This document shows, piece after piece, positions 42,514 to 50,934 of a DNA stretch of 64,000 nucleotides. The notes below the pieces were generated by a model, which was not told the DNA's origin, did not search any database, and saw nothing but the letters and a program-made list of their open reading frames with translations. How positions within the stretch are numbered: position 1 is the stretch's first letter; each line of letters opens with the position of its first letter. The position numbers were made by a program, and so were the translations under genes. The DNA comes from Occallatibacter gabretensis (lineage in GTDB: Bacteria > Acidobacteriota > Terriglobia > Terriglobales > Acidobacteriaceae): NCBI RefSeq assembly GCF_001449115.1, contig NZ_LAIJ01000007.1, forward strand, positions 62,001 to 126,000. The letters run 5' to 3'.

Positions 42514-43294
42514 GGTCTCCGAAGGCCGCCATCCGATGCGACAGAACACGGTCTAGCGATTCCATTGCAGAAAGCAGCCGAGGTTGCTTGGTGATCCACG
42601 GCTCAGCCGCGCTGGGTGGCACAGTGATGCCAATACCAATTCTCTTCTCAAGCACAAACCACGGGGCAAACGCGCGCCTGATCGAGGCAGAGCGATGGTA
42701 GACAACATGAAACTCACGCTTTGCGATCTTTGCCCGAACGTTGCCTTGCTTGCAGCGGCGAAGCGCCTCTCTCGGACGGCCACGAAGGATCTCGATGAGC
42801 ATTTCAGCGGGACAAAACGTGCCAAACACAACCAGCATTGCGACAGCTCCTGGCTTGAGTAGCCGTGCGAGGCCACGCGCCGCAGGCACGAGGTCGTCAA
42901 CGCAGTTAAGCGGAGCAAAATTGGAGAAGGCGCCGTCAAACAGCGGTCTTTCATCAGCGAGGTAGCGTTCCGCAAAATCTTCCATTTCCTCTGCAGCGGC
43001 AACCTCTGCTGAAGAGCTCAGCGGCGTCAGCCTGGATTGCGCCAGTGCCACCATGGCCGGTGAAGGGTCCGTAAGAACGACATCGAAGCCGTGCTCTGCA
43101 AGAAAAGCAGCATCCAGTCCGGTGCCTCCACCAATCTCAAGCACGCGGCCTCGAGACGGGAACTGTCGCAGCAATGCTGCGCGCACGGCGCGACGCTGCG
43201 CAGCAACGCTTTCCCAAACGCCGAACCGCTTATCGAAGATGGGTGCGACCGCGTCGAATGCGATGGCTGCAGGACGGAGCATAGGGCTGCTCAT
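42479..43294 (-). CDS. Class I SAM methyltransferase
   Basis: A 271-residue methyltransferase: motif I VLEIGGGTGLDAAFLAEHG, motif II VVLTDPSPAMVALAQ, motif IV FDGAFSNFAPLNCV, post-motif LLKPGAVAMLVVFG. The start at 43294 forms an ATGA overlap with the upstream nucleotidyltransferase gene and has GGAGAGG upstream, so a longer frame is rejected. Overlaps at both ends tie it to the nucleotidyltransferase and the GTP cyclohydrolase. Confidence 0.85.
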   Translation of the reverse strand: MSSPMLRPAAIAFDAVAPIFDKRFGVWESVAAQRRAVRAALLRQFPSRGRVLEIGGGTGLDAAFLAEHGFDVVLTDPSPAMVALAQSRLTPLSSSAEVAAAEEMEDFAERYLADERPLFDGAFSNFAPLNCVDDLVPAARGLARLLKPGAVAMLVVFGTFCPAEMLIEILRGRPREALRRCKQGNVRAKIAKREFHVVYHRSASIRRAFAPWFVLEKRIGIGITVPPSAAEPWITKQPRLLSAMESLDRVLSHRMAAFGDHVLYQLRRTEQ

Positions 43295-44622
43295 GGAAGC
43301 CTCTCCAGCAATTGCCGCCAACGGAAGGACTCCCAGAAATAGCAGGTTCCTTCTCGTAAGTGAAATAACAGGCGGGATAAGATCACGCGGCACTGCAGGC
43401 GGTAGCGGGCGATACGGGTCGAGAGAGTCTCGTTAGCGGTGGCTCGTATCACCGGTAGAGGCAGGCGCAACGGTAGCAAGATCTTTCTAAGAGAATGTTT
43501 ACCGGGAAGGCCGGCATTCTCAAGCTCCTTTTTCAATAGCAGATGAAGCTTTGTGCCCGGAGGCTTTCCGAAGACGATGCGATGGCCATATACGTCTACC
43601 CAGAGCCGCACGGAAGGCGGGAGAATCTGGACGGTCCAGTCTGTGAGCTCTCTGGGAGCAAAGTCACCCATGATGGAGGTAAGCAAATATGTGACGACGC
43701 CTATTCCCAGGCAAGCCTTGCGGTTGACCGCTGGATTGCAACGAAGTTCTAACCAGAACGCAGGATCATCGCGCCGGGAGGCTATATGACGATAGAACTC
43801 GAGAAGATGCGAGGCGCGGGAGAATGGGCTGCTTACGTCCTTGAAGGCATGCAATGCATGCCCCAGGAAAAGATCGACAGGCGAAAGCACCGGCATCAGA
43901 ATGCCGGATACCTCACGGTAGATGACTCGGCTTAGACGGGAGGAGTCTCCAGAATCCTCTGGTTCTACATGCAGCTCTACGGCCTGCTCAGGCGAAGGCT
44001 TGTACATGTCTTTAAGCGAGCCATGTGGTACTTCGTTGACTCTGAACTCCCAGCTCTTGCCACTGATGGCATATAGACGGTAACCCCTGCTCTGAAGAGT
44101 TTTGCTGGCGTCGAATATGCTCTTTTCCGAGACGAGAAAATCGAGATCGAACTGATGCCTCAATTCCGGCCGCGGGACAGCATTAGGACAGAGCGATAGA
44201 CCTTTCAGGACAGCGTAAGAATGACCTGCCCGTTGGAACTCCCGCTGGATCGCAATAGACTCCTTCACCATGCTCTGAGTGCGTTTCTCGTTGTCGATGG
44301 TATTTTTCCTGAGACGATCAACAACGGCAGGAGGAAGTCTATCGTGTAATCCGAGTTCAACAAGTCGATCCAACAAGTACAACGCAAGTCCACTCACATC
44401 CAGCCAATAAAATAACCTATGCCACTCTTTGCCGGTGAGACGAAATAGCCGCTGACACTCGTCAGGTATGGGATCGAGAAAGATGAGCAACACGGCTCGC
44501 CGTATCAACCGCACTCTGCTCAGGGGCTTCCTTTCCCTGGCAATGTTTGGTCTGTCGATCGACACGGCCGGCTTATTTTGTAAATACGGCATGCGCTGTT
44601 GCAGTGAAGCGGACTTTAGCAT
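43291..44622 (-). CDS. Nucleotidyltransferase-family protein (NTP_transf_5 type)
   Basis: A protein of about 443 residues. The core shows AGHSYAVLKGLSLCPNAVPRPEL followed by HQFDLDFLV with the Dx(D) metal site, then YRLYAISGKSWEF and VELHVEPE, the pattern of PF14907. Proteins of this family occur beside HprK-like kinases in some lasso-peptide and exopolysaccharide clusters. The start is uncertain: ATG 44622 is used, though an in-frame TTG at 44739 would add 39 poor residues that overlap a small ORF with a good ribosome site. Confidence 0.75.
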   Translation of the reverse strand: MLKSASLQQRMPYLQNKPAVSIDRPNIARERKPLSRVRLIRRAVLLIFLDPIPDECQRLFRLTGKEWHRLFYWLDVSGLALYLLDRLVELGLHDRLPPAVVDRLRKNTIDNEKRTQSMVKESIAIQREFQRAGHSYAVLKGLSLCPNAVPRPELRHQFDLDFLVSEKSIFDASKTLQSRGYRLYAISGKSWEFRVNEVPHGSLKDMYKPSPEQAVELHVEPEDSGDSSRLSRVIYREVSGILMPVLSPVDLFLGHALHAFKDVSSPFSRASHLLEFYRHIASRRDDPAFWLELRCNPAVNRKACLGIGVVTYLLTSIMGDFAPRELTDWTVQILPPSVRLWVDVYGHRIVFGKPPGTKLHLLLKKELENAGLPGKHSLRKILLPLRLPLPVIRATANETLSTRIARYRLQCRVILSRLLFHLREGTCYFWESFRWRQLLERLP

Positions 44623-44638
44623 ACCCCAGGTTTCAGTC

Positions 44639-44761
44639 TTAGAGGGAGTTTCTGGACCATGCAGCGGCGTCAAGCAGATGCCTCTTTCCAGTTCTTTTTT
44701 CTCCTGCGCAATGAAGTGTATGCGCCGGCCCGACCTCAAGAAACAGGCCGTGATGCGACAT
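44639..44761 (-). CDS. Candidate 40-residue peptide upstream of the nucleotidyltransferase
   Basis: A short ORF (MSHHGLFLEVGPAHTLH then CAGEKRTGKRHLLDAAAW) with GGAG 7 bases before its ATG. It ends 16 bases before the nucleotidyltransferase start. It resembles no known precursor family. Its frame competes with the 5' extension of the next gene, so it is real only if that gene starts at 44622 or later. Confidence 0.3.
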   Translation of the reverse strand: MSHHGLFLEVGPAHTLHCAGEKRTGKRHLLDAAAWSRNSL

Positions 44762-44780
44762 TAGCAAGCTCCGGTGGAGA

Positions 44781-44812
44781 AATTGTCATGTGTTGGTCAA
44801 AGGATTGTCAGG
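44781..44812. promoter_or_regulatory. TGTCA-rich motif at the head of the nucleotidyltransferase operon
   Basis: AATTGTCATG, TTGGTCAA and GGATTGTCAG occur within 32 bases, comparable to the motifs at 32871, 36246 and 41735. It overlaps the end of a candidate 34-codon ORF, so both calls cannot be equally strong. Confidence 0.3.
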
Positions 44813-44890
44813 AGCTTTGCCGAAGCAACTATTGCATCCCAGTGATAACGCGGCGGCGTCTTTAGGGTTGGAGGCGGTGTCCAGCGTCAT
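44786..44890 (-). CDS. Candidate 34-residue Cys-containing peptide
   Basis: ORF MTLDTASNPKDAAALSLG followed by CNSCFGKAPDNPLTNT. The split into an Ala/Asp-rich leader-like half and a Cys/Pro/Thr-rich C-terminal half would suit a modified-peptide precursor. It sits in the operon direction just upstream of the nucleotidyltransferase genes. No ribosome site is visible and length alone is weak evidence. Confidence 0.25.
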   Translation of the reverse strand: MTLDTASNPKDAAALSLGCNSCFGKAPDNPLTNT

Positions 44891-44999
44891 GTTGCGCCCG
44901 GGCCGGCGGCTAGTGAATATCGCCGAGGCTTGCCAAAATCGATTCGTCCGTCAGATGATCACGACGAGCAGTAATAGTCTCGCAGGCGACCAATCTTCG

Positions 45000-45255
45000 G
45001 CTCTTTGGGGGCACACGCTACGATTCCAATGACGAGTTTGTCGATGGCGGAGTGGAAGCGCCACGAAGAATGCCGCCTCCATAAACATCTAACTCGCCAT
45101 AGCCCAGATTGTCTACGAGGATGAAGACGATGTTTGGCTTTTTACTTGGCGCTGGAAACTGCGTCTCTGGACTCTGAGCCCGGCTTTCATAGGGTCACAG
45201 AAAATCCGGCAAACATTGCGGTACAGATCGCCAATGTTCGGCATAGTCGCTTCAT
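45000..45255 (-). pseudogene. Arylsulfatase N-terminal remnant (frameshifted)
   Basis: Reading from ATG 45255 gives a signal peptide (RLCRTLAICTAMFAGFSVTL) that hits a stop. One frame over, the text continues as SPETQFPAPSKKPNIVFILV then DNLGYGELDVYGGGILRGAS, the unmistakable N terminus of a sulfatase. A second shift follows before IDKL. The CxPSR nucleophile region is gone. It is a decayed gene, minus strand. Confidence 0.8.
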
Positions 45256-45294
45256 GACTTCCTGCTTTCCCGGCTCTTGCGTTCCTATACGTTC

Positions 45295-45600
45295 TCAGTC
45301 ATTTGCGTCTTGCACATGCTGTTGCGCCTTTTGCATCTGCTTGATCTTCTTGTTTATTCCCTCGGTGATCTGATCGACGGAAAAACTTGCCGGCAATTGG
45401 CTTGGCGGATATTCGATAAAGGTGTGGAGGAATACCGCAGTCCTCCTGATCCCCTCGAAGGCTACATATCCGTTGTCGTTCCTCCATTCGTCATATTCCG
45501 CACCTGAAATCTCGGCGTGTTCGAGGGGGTCCATCCGCAGATTGAACATTCTGGGAGCACGCAGGCAGGTGAAGGGATTGGACCTGACGTCGAGCTGGCC
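45295..45600 (-). pseudogene. Arylsulfatase C-terminal remnant
   Basis: The frame ending at 45295 encodes PRMFNLRMDPLEHAEISG, EYDEWRNDNGYVAFEG and TFIEYPPSQLPASFSVDQ, the typical C-terminal region of arylsulfatases. It has no start of its own and joins the transporter remnant at about 45600 in another frame, so it marks a deletion junction. Whether it belonged to the same sulfatase as the remnant at 45000-45255 is unclear, since the order on the minus strand is C-terminal first. Confidence 0.8.
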
Positions 45601-46223
45601 GGGCTGTCGTTGATCTCCCAGGTTGTCAGGAAAGAGGTATTCCACAGCTTCTTCTTGTCGAGCGAATAGCCTGCGCCGCCCTGGATCTGTTGCTCCCAGA
45701 ACCCCAGGCCGGGATTCAACGGCGAGGATGGATCAAAGCTGCCGGTGGGCGCGTAGAAGCCATAGTTGACTGTGTAATTTGCGTTCCCCTTTTCCCAGCC
45801 AAGCACGAGGGGGGAGAAATAGATGTCCGACAAACCACCCGATTCAGCGGAAGCATTGAGGAGATTTGCGGTGAAGCGTGTGTTGACCAAGGGGACAATG
45901 ACGCTAATTCCGTATTCTGCTCCGAGAATCTTCTTCGGCGTGGTTGCGGCGATCGCAATCATGTCGGCGAAGATATTGATGTCGGGTCTGGCGAACGTGG
46001 CCCCCTCCGGCCCCTTCAACGCATTCACGCGCTCTACAATCGGCATATTACCGATGTAAAATCCGGGCGGCGCGGTCGATCCGTTATCAAGGCCGGTGGC
46101 CCCACCGATGTAGTGGCCGGCCTGTTGCGCGCAGACCCTTGGCGCCACCAGGAAGCCAGGGATCGAAAGAGCAACGGAAATCATGAGCAATACACGCGCA
46201 TGGGGTTTCAAGAAAACCTCCAT
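45601..46223 (-). pseudogene. Outer-membrane transporter remnant (SphA/phenol MetA-like), 3' truncated
   Basis: About 206 codons: a signal peptide (LLMISVALSIPGFLVAPRVCA), then a beta-rich body (QAGHYIGGATGLDNGSTAPP, YGISVIVPLVNTRFTANLL, NYTVNYGFYAPTGSF) of the family often next to sulfatases and aromatic-degradation genes. After FLTTWEINDS the match stops and the frame runs on into out-of-frame sulfatase sequence, ending at 45462. The C-terminal barrel strands are lost. Confidence 0.7.
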
Positions 46224-47473
46224 CAGCAGTGAATCGAGTGAACCTAGTGCACTCGTATGCGATCTTCTCGTTTTTTACGATTCAATGGCCCGAAAATCGG
46301 AGAAAGATCCGAGGCTGCCCAACCGGTTTGCGTTGGACCGAGATGGAGGTAGAGGTCGCTCCAGGTCCTTTGGGAACCATCGCCGATTCGCAACAACCCT
46401 ACGCTGGTGACTACTATGCCGACACTGGCAGAATTGACAGTTTACCGAGAGGCTGATGATCGGCAGGCGTCCTTCAGATCAGGACCGAGGATCGACGAAC
46501 ACAAGTCGCCTTGCGTCCTTCAATCAGAACCCATCCACTCGAGAAGAACTTCCGGCAGACGCGATGATTCAGCCAGCTTGAGTCGCCTACCTTGAGTAGT
46601 TGCAGTCCTAAAGCGGCGTCGCTCGAAACGGGGGGAGTGAACTCGATAGTTTAGTGTTGCGGAAGCTCACTGGGATGCTGAAGCCAAGGCTGCTGCACAC
46701 TGTTCCGCATGCAGGGCGACTTGATCTGTGTATACGCGATGACGTAATCAAACAGACTACGGATGAGTTCCTGTCCGGTTGATAGCATGCTCATCCTTTG
46801 GGCGACTTCACATTTTTGAACACTGTGACCATTAAGTCGATAGGGAATACGCTGAAGAGGCTCATATGGTCGCCTCTTAAGAGCTCCTGAACATCTCGTT
46901 TGAGCGTCCACAAAGCGAAGCCTGCCCGATGACGCCGGATTTAGATAGCAGCAAGGCGTGAATTGCATGTGATTTGCTGAGATACTCGCGGCATTGCATT
47001 TGAATTCCAGAGCCTTTGTAATGCGCGCACGCTGTCTAACACTTTTCGGCAGTGCGGGCTCAGGGCAGCAGCCTGAACACGTTGCTCAGCTTCGCTGCAC
47101 GCTCTTCTCAGGCTCGATGCTCGATTGGGCGTGCGTGCTGTCAGCGGAAGAAACAATTTGACAGTGTAGCGATATGTGATATACAAGACACATGCGCAAG
47201 CGCGGCTATAGATTCGTTGATGGTTCTGTTGCCGCAGCGGTGTGCCTCCTTCCTTGTCGATGTCGCTAACGGCATCCAACTCAATTCCATTCTCATCCGT
47301 ATCGAGCTATAGCTGACGCGCGAAGTCACGATGCATTGCTTGGTTTCGTGTATCTGAAATCTGCGCATTCTCCTGGTTGTTCCGCAGTGTGAATTTGTGC
47401 GTCCCGGCTCGCCCTTGACCTGCGTGCATTTGCACGTGCAGCCAGCGCATTCTCACGCGCCGAGAGATGAAAA
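46224..47473. other. 1.25-kb stretch without recognisable gene
   Basis: Only short ORFs without domain-like sequence or good ribosome sites occur here on either strand. It separates the decayed sulfatase locus from the TonB-dependent receptor gene and must hold the receptor promoter near its right end. I see no transposase remnant, tRNA or clear repeat. It may be decayed coding sequence. Confidence 0.5.
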
Positions 47474-50400
47474 ATGATTTCAAAAAAGATTTCCACGCTC
47501 CTATTTGCATTTTTCCTGTTCGCATTGCCAGTGCGCTCCATCTTTGGGCAAACACTCACCAGCGCAACCGTTGTTGGCACGGTGAGAGACACAAGTGGCG
47601 CTGTTCTGGCGGGCGCTACGGTTCGCATCCGACAGCCGCAGACGGACGCTATCAGTACTACCGTCAGCGGCTCGACCGGACAATATCGCTTCCCGTTTCT
47701 CAAGCCTGGCGACTACGAAATTTCAGCGGAGGCCAACGGACTTTCGGGAGCACCAGTGATTATCCATCTGCTGGTGGGACAGGAGCAGTCTGTCGATGTG
47801 GCGCTTTCCGTATCGTCCGTAAGCCAGACGGTTCACGTGGAAGGCGGGAATGCTCTGCTGCAAACAGAAAACGGAAATAACCTGACGGACTACAACCTGC
47901 ACTACGTGGAAAATACGCCGATCAATGGCGGCGACATCACCAACGTCGCGTTTTCTACGCCGGGCGTGCGCGTGAATGTGGGGGGCGGCAACACAAACTT
48001 CAACGTCAACGGCCTTCCCTTCAGCTCGGTGCTTTTTACCTACAACGGCGCCGACATTGTCGAACCGTACAACCTGAACAACAAGTCGGGATCGAGCAAC
48101 AACACACTGGGGCAGAATGATGTTGCGGAAGCATCGGTGATTACGAATGCTTATAGCGCGCAATATGGGCGCATGGCCGGCGCTCAGGTGAACTACATCA
48201 GCAAGTCCGGCACCAACAGGTTCCACGGCAACCTGGTAGAAAATTACAACGGCGACGTGTTGAATGCGAATGACTATTTCAGCAACGCGTCGAACACGCC
48301 GCGCGGTCGCGCGGTTGCCAATCAGTATGCCGGATCAGTTGGCGGGCCGATCAAGAAAGACAAGATCAGCTTCTTCTTCAACTACGAGGGTTTGCGCTAC
48401 GCGCTGCCGACCAACAAGGTGGTTTCGCTTCCGTCGACGTCATTGCAGAGCTATGTTCTGGCTAACCTGCCGAGTGCATCCGTGCCGTACTACCAGGACC
48501 TCTTCAAGTTGTATAACGCGGCGCCGGGAATTAATCGCGCTGTTGCTGTGACGAATGGGACGGGCCAACTGCAGGATGGTACGGGCAACTCAGGCTGCGG
48601 AAAGAACAATGGATTGACCGGAGTTACAGCGCCAGGCGGGGGCACGTTTGGCGGCGCAGATGGCGTTTCGTGCGCTGTGGCTTTTGTTTCCACGGCATCA
48701 AGCGTGAACACGGAATATCTGACGAGTGGCCGCGTGGACTGGAACATCAATACCAAGCAGAAACTCTACTTCCGCATCAGCCGCGACTATGGAGTGCAGG
48801 CCAGCAGCACCAGTCCCATCAGCCCTTTGTTCAATGGCTTCAGTCCGCAGCCGTGGGTGATTCCGCAACTGAACTACACCTACGCCATCACACCGAACCT
48901 GGTGAACAACCTGGTGCTGAATGGCAACTACTACTCAGCTATATTCTACGGATCGAGCAACTTTCCGGAGGCGCAATCGGCGCTTCCGCTGGCCTTCAGT
49001 TTCTCGGATGGCGGCGCGGGAGACGCGGGGTTCCAGGCTCTGGGACCGGCAGCGCCGGAAGGTCGTCTGGGCCAGCAGCTCGGCATTATCGATGATCTCT
49101 CATGGGCGCACGGAAAGCACACACTGCAATTCGGTGTGAACAACCGCAACAACCGGATTACGAGCACGGCGAATCAGACGGGAACGATTATTGGAACCTA
49201 TGCGTTCGGCAGCGTAGCTGATTTTGCCGAGGGTAACATTGCCGATGCGAAGAATTACAACAGCTTCACGCAGTCGTTCCCGCTGCTGCCCACGGTTCAT
49301 CTTCGCGTTGACTCGCTGGGATTTTATGGTCAGGATGAGTGGGCGATTCTGAGGAATCTGAAGCTGACCTATGGCGCACGGTTCGAGTATCAGGGAAATC
49401 CCTGGTGCAAGGAAGCGTGCTACTCGCGTGCAAACACGGAGTTTCTGGCGGACGGCTATGAGGCGGGAAGCAATGTGGCATACAACACGACACTGCAGAC
49501 GGGAATCCACACTAACTTCACCCACTTCGAAGGTGTGATTCCAGAGCCGCGCGTGGCCGTTGCGTACTCGCCATTCGGCGAAGGCAAGACGGTAGTTCGT
49601 GGCGGCATCGGGCTGTTTGCCAATACGATTGCCGCCAGCATTGCCGCCAACATTTACGGAAATGCGCCCAACAAATTTTCGCCGAAAGTGACCAACGGAA
49701 TTGTGGGCCTGACGAGCGACAGCGGCTCATCGCAAGCCGCCGCCGTTGCCTCAAACACTGCCTTTCAGACGGGTTTCTCGCAGGGTGATACGTTAAATGA
49801 ACTCAAGGCAGCGGTACCGAGCGGGGTTACATTCTCAACGCCGACGCTCTACGTAAATCCCAATCGCTTTCATACCATCAAGACGCTGGAGTGGAGCTTT
49901 GAAGTTGAGCAGCCGCTGACGCATCGCGATGTGTTTTCCATTGCATATGCCGGCAATCACGGCTACAACGAGTCTATTTCCAACACCGCGCCAAATGGCT
50001 GGGCGGCAAATGGATTCGGCGGACTACCGACTGCGATTCCTGATCCGCGCTTCGCTACAGTCACGCAGGTCTTTGACGAGGGCTATTCGCGTTACAACGG
50101 CGTCACCCTTGTGGAACGGCACGCGTTGTCGCACAACCTGCAGGGACAGGCCAGCTACACGTGGAGCAAAGCGCTTCAGCTAGGCACGATTTACAACCCG
50201 ACGGTCTACGCACTGAATGGGCTGGTTGCCACCGGAACACCGGATCAGAATTACGGTCCGGCGGCTTTCGACACGCGGCACAACTTTACAGCGGATCTTG
50301 TCTACTCCACGCCGCGGCTAAGCAACGCATATTTGAACAGGGGTCTGAGCAACTGGAAACTGGGCGGCAAAGTATATCTCTACAGCGGCCGGCCATTTGC

Positions 50401-50881
50401 GGTGACGAACAGCGGTGTGAGCACGGCCAATGTGTTTTCAAGCTCCTTCACTGGCACAGTGCTCGCGGACACAACGAATCATTCGGTGATTGGAATTCAT
50501 TGCGGCAAGGGAGCCGTGACCACGCCCTGCCTGAGCACCAGCGACTTCGCTCCTGCAACGGCCACAGGATCGACTCCAGCGCAGTCGGACTGGGGCAACA
50601 CGAAGCCAGACAGCTTCCGCGGACCAGGCTTCGCGTCCTTTTCTGCGCAGCTCGGCAAAGAGATTCGCGTCACCGAAAGCACGCGCTTTGAAATTGGCGC
50701 CTCAGCCTACAACTTGTTTAATCATCCGAATTTCGGCGTGCCAAATTCGGATGTGAACAAGGGGCAGACCCTGGGCACGGTCACGACGGATGTGAGCGTT
50801 CCGACCAGCATTTACGGAACCGGGCAAGGGGCAATCGTTTCCGGGCGCGTTCTGGTGGTCTACGGCAAGTTCATCTTCTAA
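47474..50881 (+). CDS. Oar-like TonB-dependent receptor
   Basis: A 1135-residue outer-membrane protein: a signal peptide (1-25), a carboxypeptidase regulatory-like domain (about 30-110; VVGTVRDTSGAVLAGATVRI, GQYRFPFLKPGDYEISAEA), a plug-like region (NAYSAQYGRMAGAQVNYISK) and a C-terminal beta barrel ending in a strand with terminal Phe (VSGRVLVVYGKFIF). This is the dominant receptor type of Acidobacteria. The adjacent peptidase suggests a peptide or glycoprotein ligand; this is inference. Confidence 0.92.
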   Translation: MISKKISTLLFAFFLFALPVRSIFGQTLTSATVVGTVRDTSGAVLAGATVRIRQPQTDAISTTVSGSTGQYRFPFLKPGDYEISAEANGLSGAPVIIHLLVGQEQSVDVALSVSSVSQTVHVEGGNALLQTENGNNLTDYNLHYVENTPINGGDITNVAFSTPGVRVNVGGGNTNFNVNGLPFSSVLFTYNGADIVEPYNLNNKSGSSNNTLGQNDVAEASVITNAYSAQYGRMAGAQVNYISKSGTNRFHGNLVENYNGDVLNANDYFSNASNTPRGRAVANQYAGSVGGPIKKDKISFFFNYEGLRYALPTNKVVSLPSTSLQSYVLANLPSASVPYYQDLFKLYNAAPGINRAVAVTNGTGQLQDGTGNSGCGKNNGLTGVTAPGGGTFGGADGVSCAVAFVSTASSVNTEYLTSGRVDWNINTKQKLYFRISRDYGVQASSTSPISPLFNGFSPQPWVIPQLNYTYAITPNLVNNLVLNGNYYSAIFYGSSNFPEAQSALPLAFSFSDGGAGDAGFQALGPAAPEGRLGQQLGIIDDLSWAHGKHTLQFGVNNRNNRITSTANQTGTIIGTYAFGSVADFAEGNIADAKNYNSFTQSFPLLPTVHLRVDSLGFYGQDEWAILRNLKLTYGARFEYQGNPWCKEACYSRANTEFLADGYEAGSNVAYNTTLQTGIHTNFTHFEGVIPEPRVAVAYSPFGEGKTVVRGGIGLFANTIAASIAANIYGNAPNKFSPKVTNGIVGLTSDSGSSQAAAVASNTAFQTGFSQGDTLNELKAAVPSGVTFSTPTLYVNPNRFHTIKTLEWSFEVEQPLTHRDVFSIAYAGNHGYNESISNTAPNGWAANGFGGLPTAIPDPRFATVTQVFDEGYSRYNGVTLVERHALSHNLQGQASYTWSKALQLGTIYNPTVYALNGLVATGTPDQNYGPAAFDTRHNFTADLVYSTPRLSNAYLNRGLSNWKLGGKVYLYSGRPFAVTNSGVSTANVFSSSFTGTVLADTTNHSVIGIHCGKGAVTTPCLSTSDFAPATATGSTPAQSDWGNTKPDSFRGPGFASFSAQLGKEIRVTESTRFEIGASAYNLFNHPNFGVPNSDVNKGQTLGTVTTDVSVPTSIYGTGQGAIVSGRVLVVYGKFIF

Positions 50882-50883
50882 CC

Positions 50884-50914
50884 GCGCGAGGCCGCACTTG
50901 CGGCCTCTACGCGC
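50884..50914 (+). terminator. Hairpin between receptor and peptidase genes
   Basis: GCGCGAGGCCGC pairs with GCGGCCTCTACGCGC around an ACTT loop. A weak U-tract follows, then the ribosome site of the peptidase gene. It could partly attenuate the downstream gene. Confidence 0.6.
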
Positions 50915-50934
50915 TTCGATTTGGAGCATACGCA

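Noticed and set aside
43291..44890. Lasso-peptide cluster
   Set aside because: HprK-like and NTP_transf_5 genes are present, but no cyclase, PqqD-like protein or leader peptidase, and the small ORFs lack a Gly1 with Asp/Glu at ring position 7-9.
46651..47279. Minus-strand ORFs of 105 and 112 codons in the empty region
   Set aside because: No ribosome sites, no domain-like pattern, and stop-rich surroundings.
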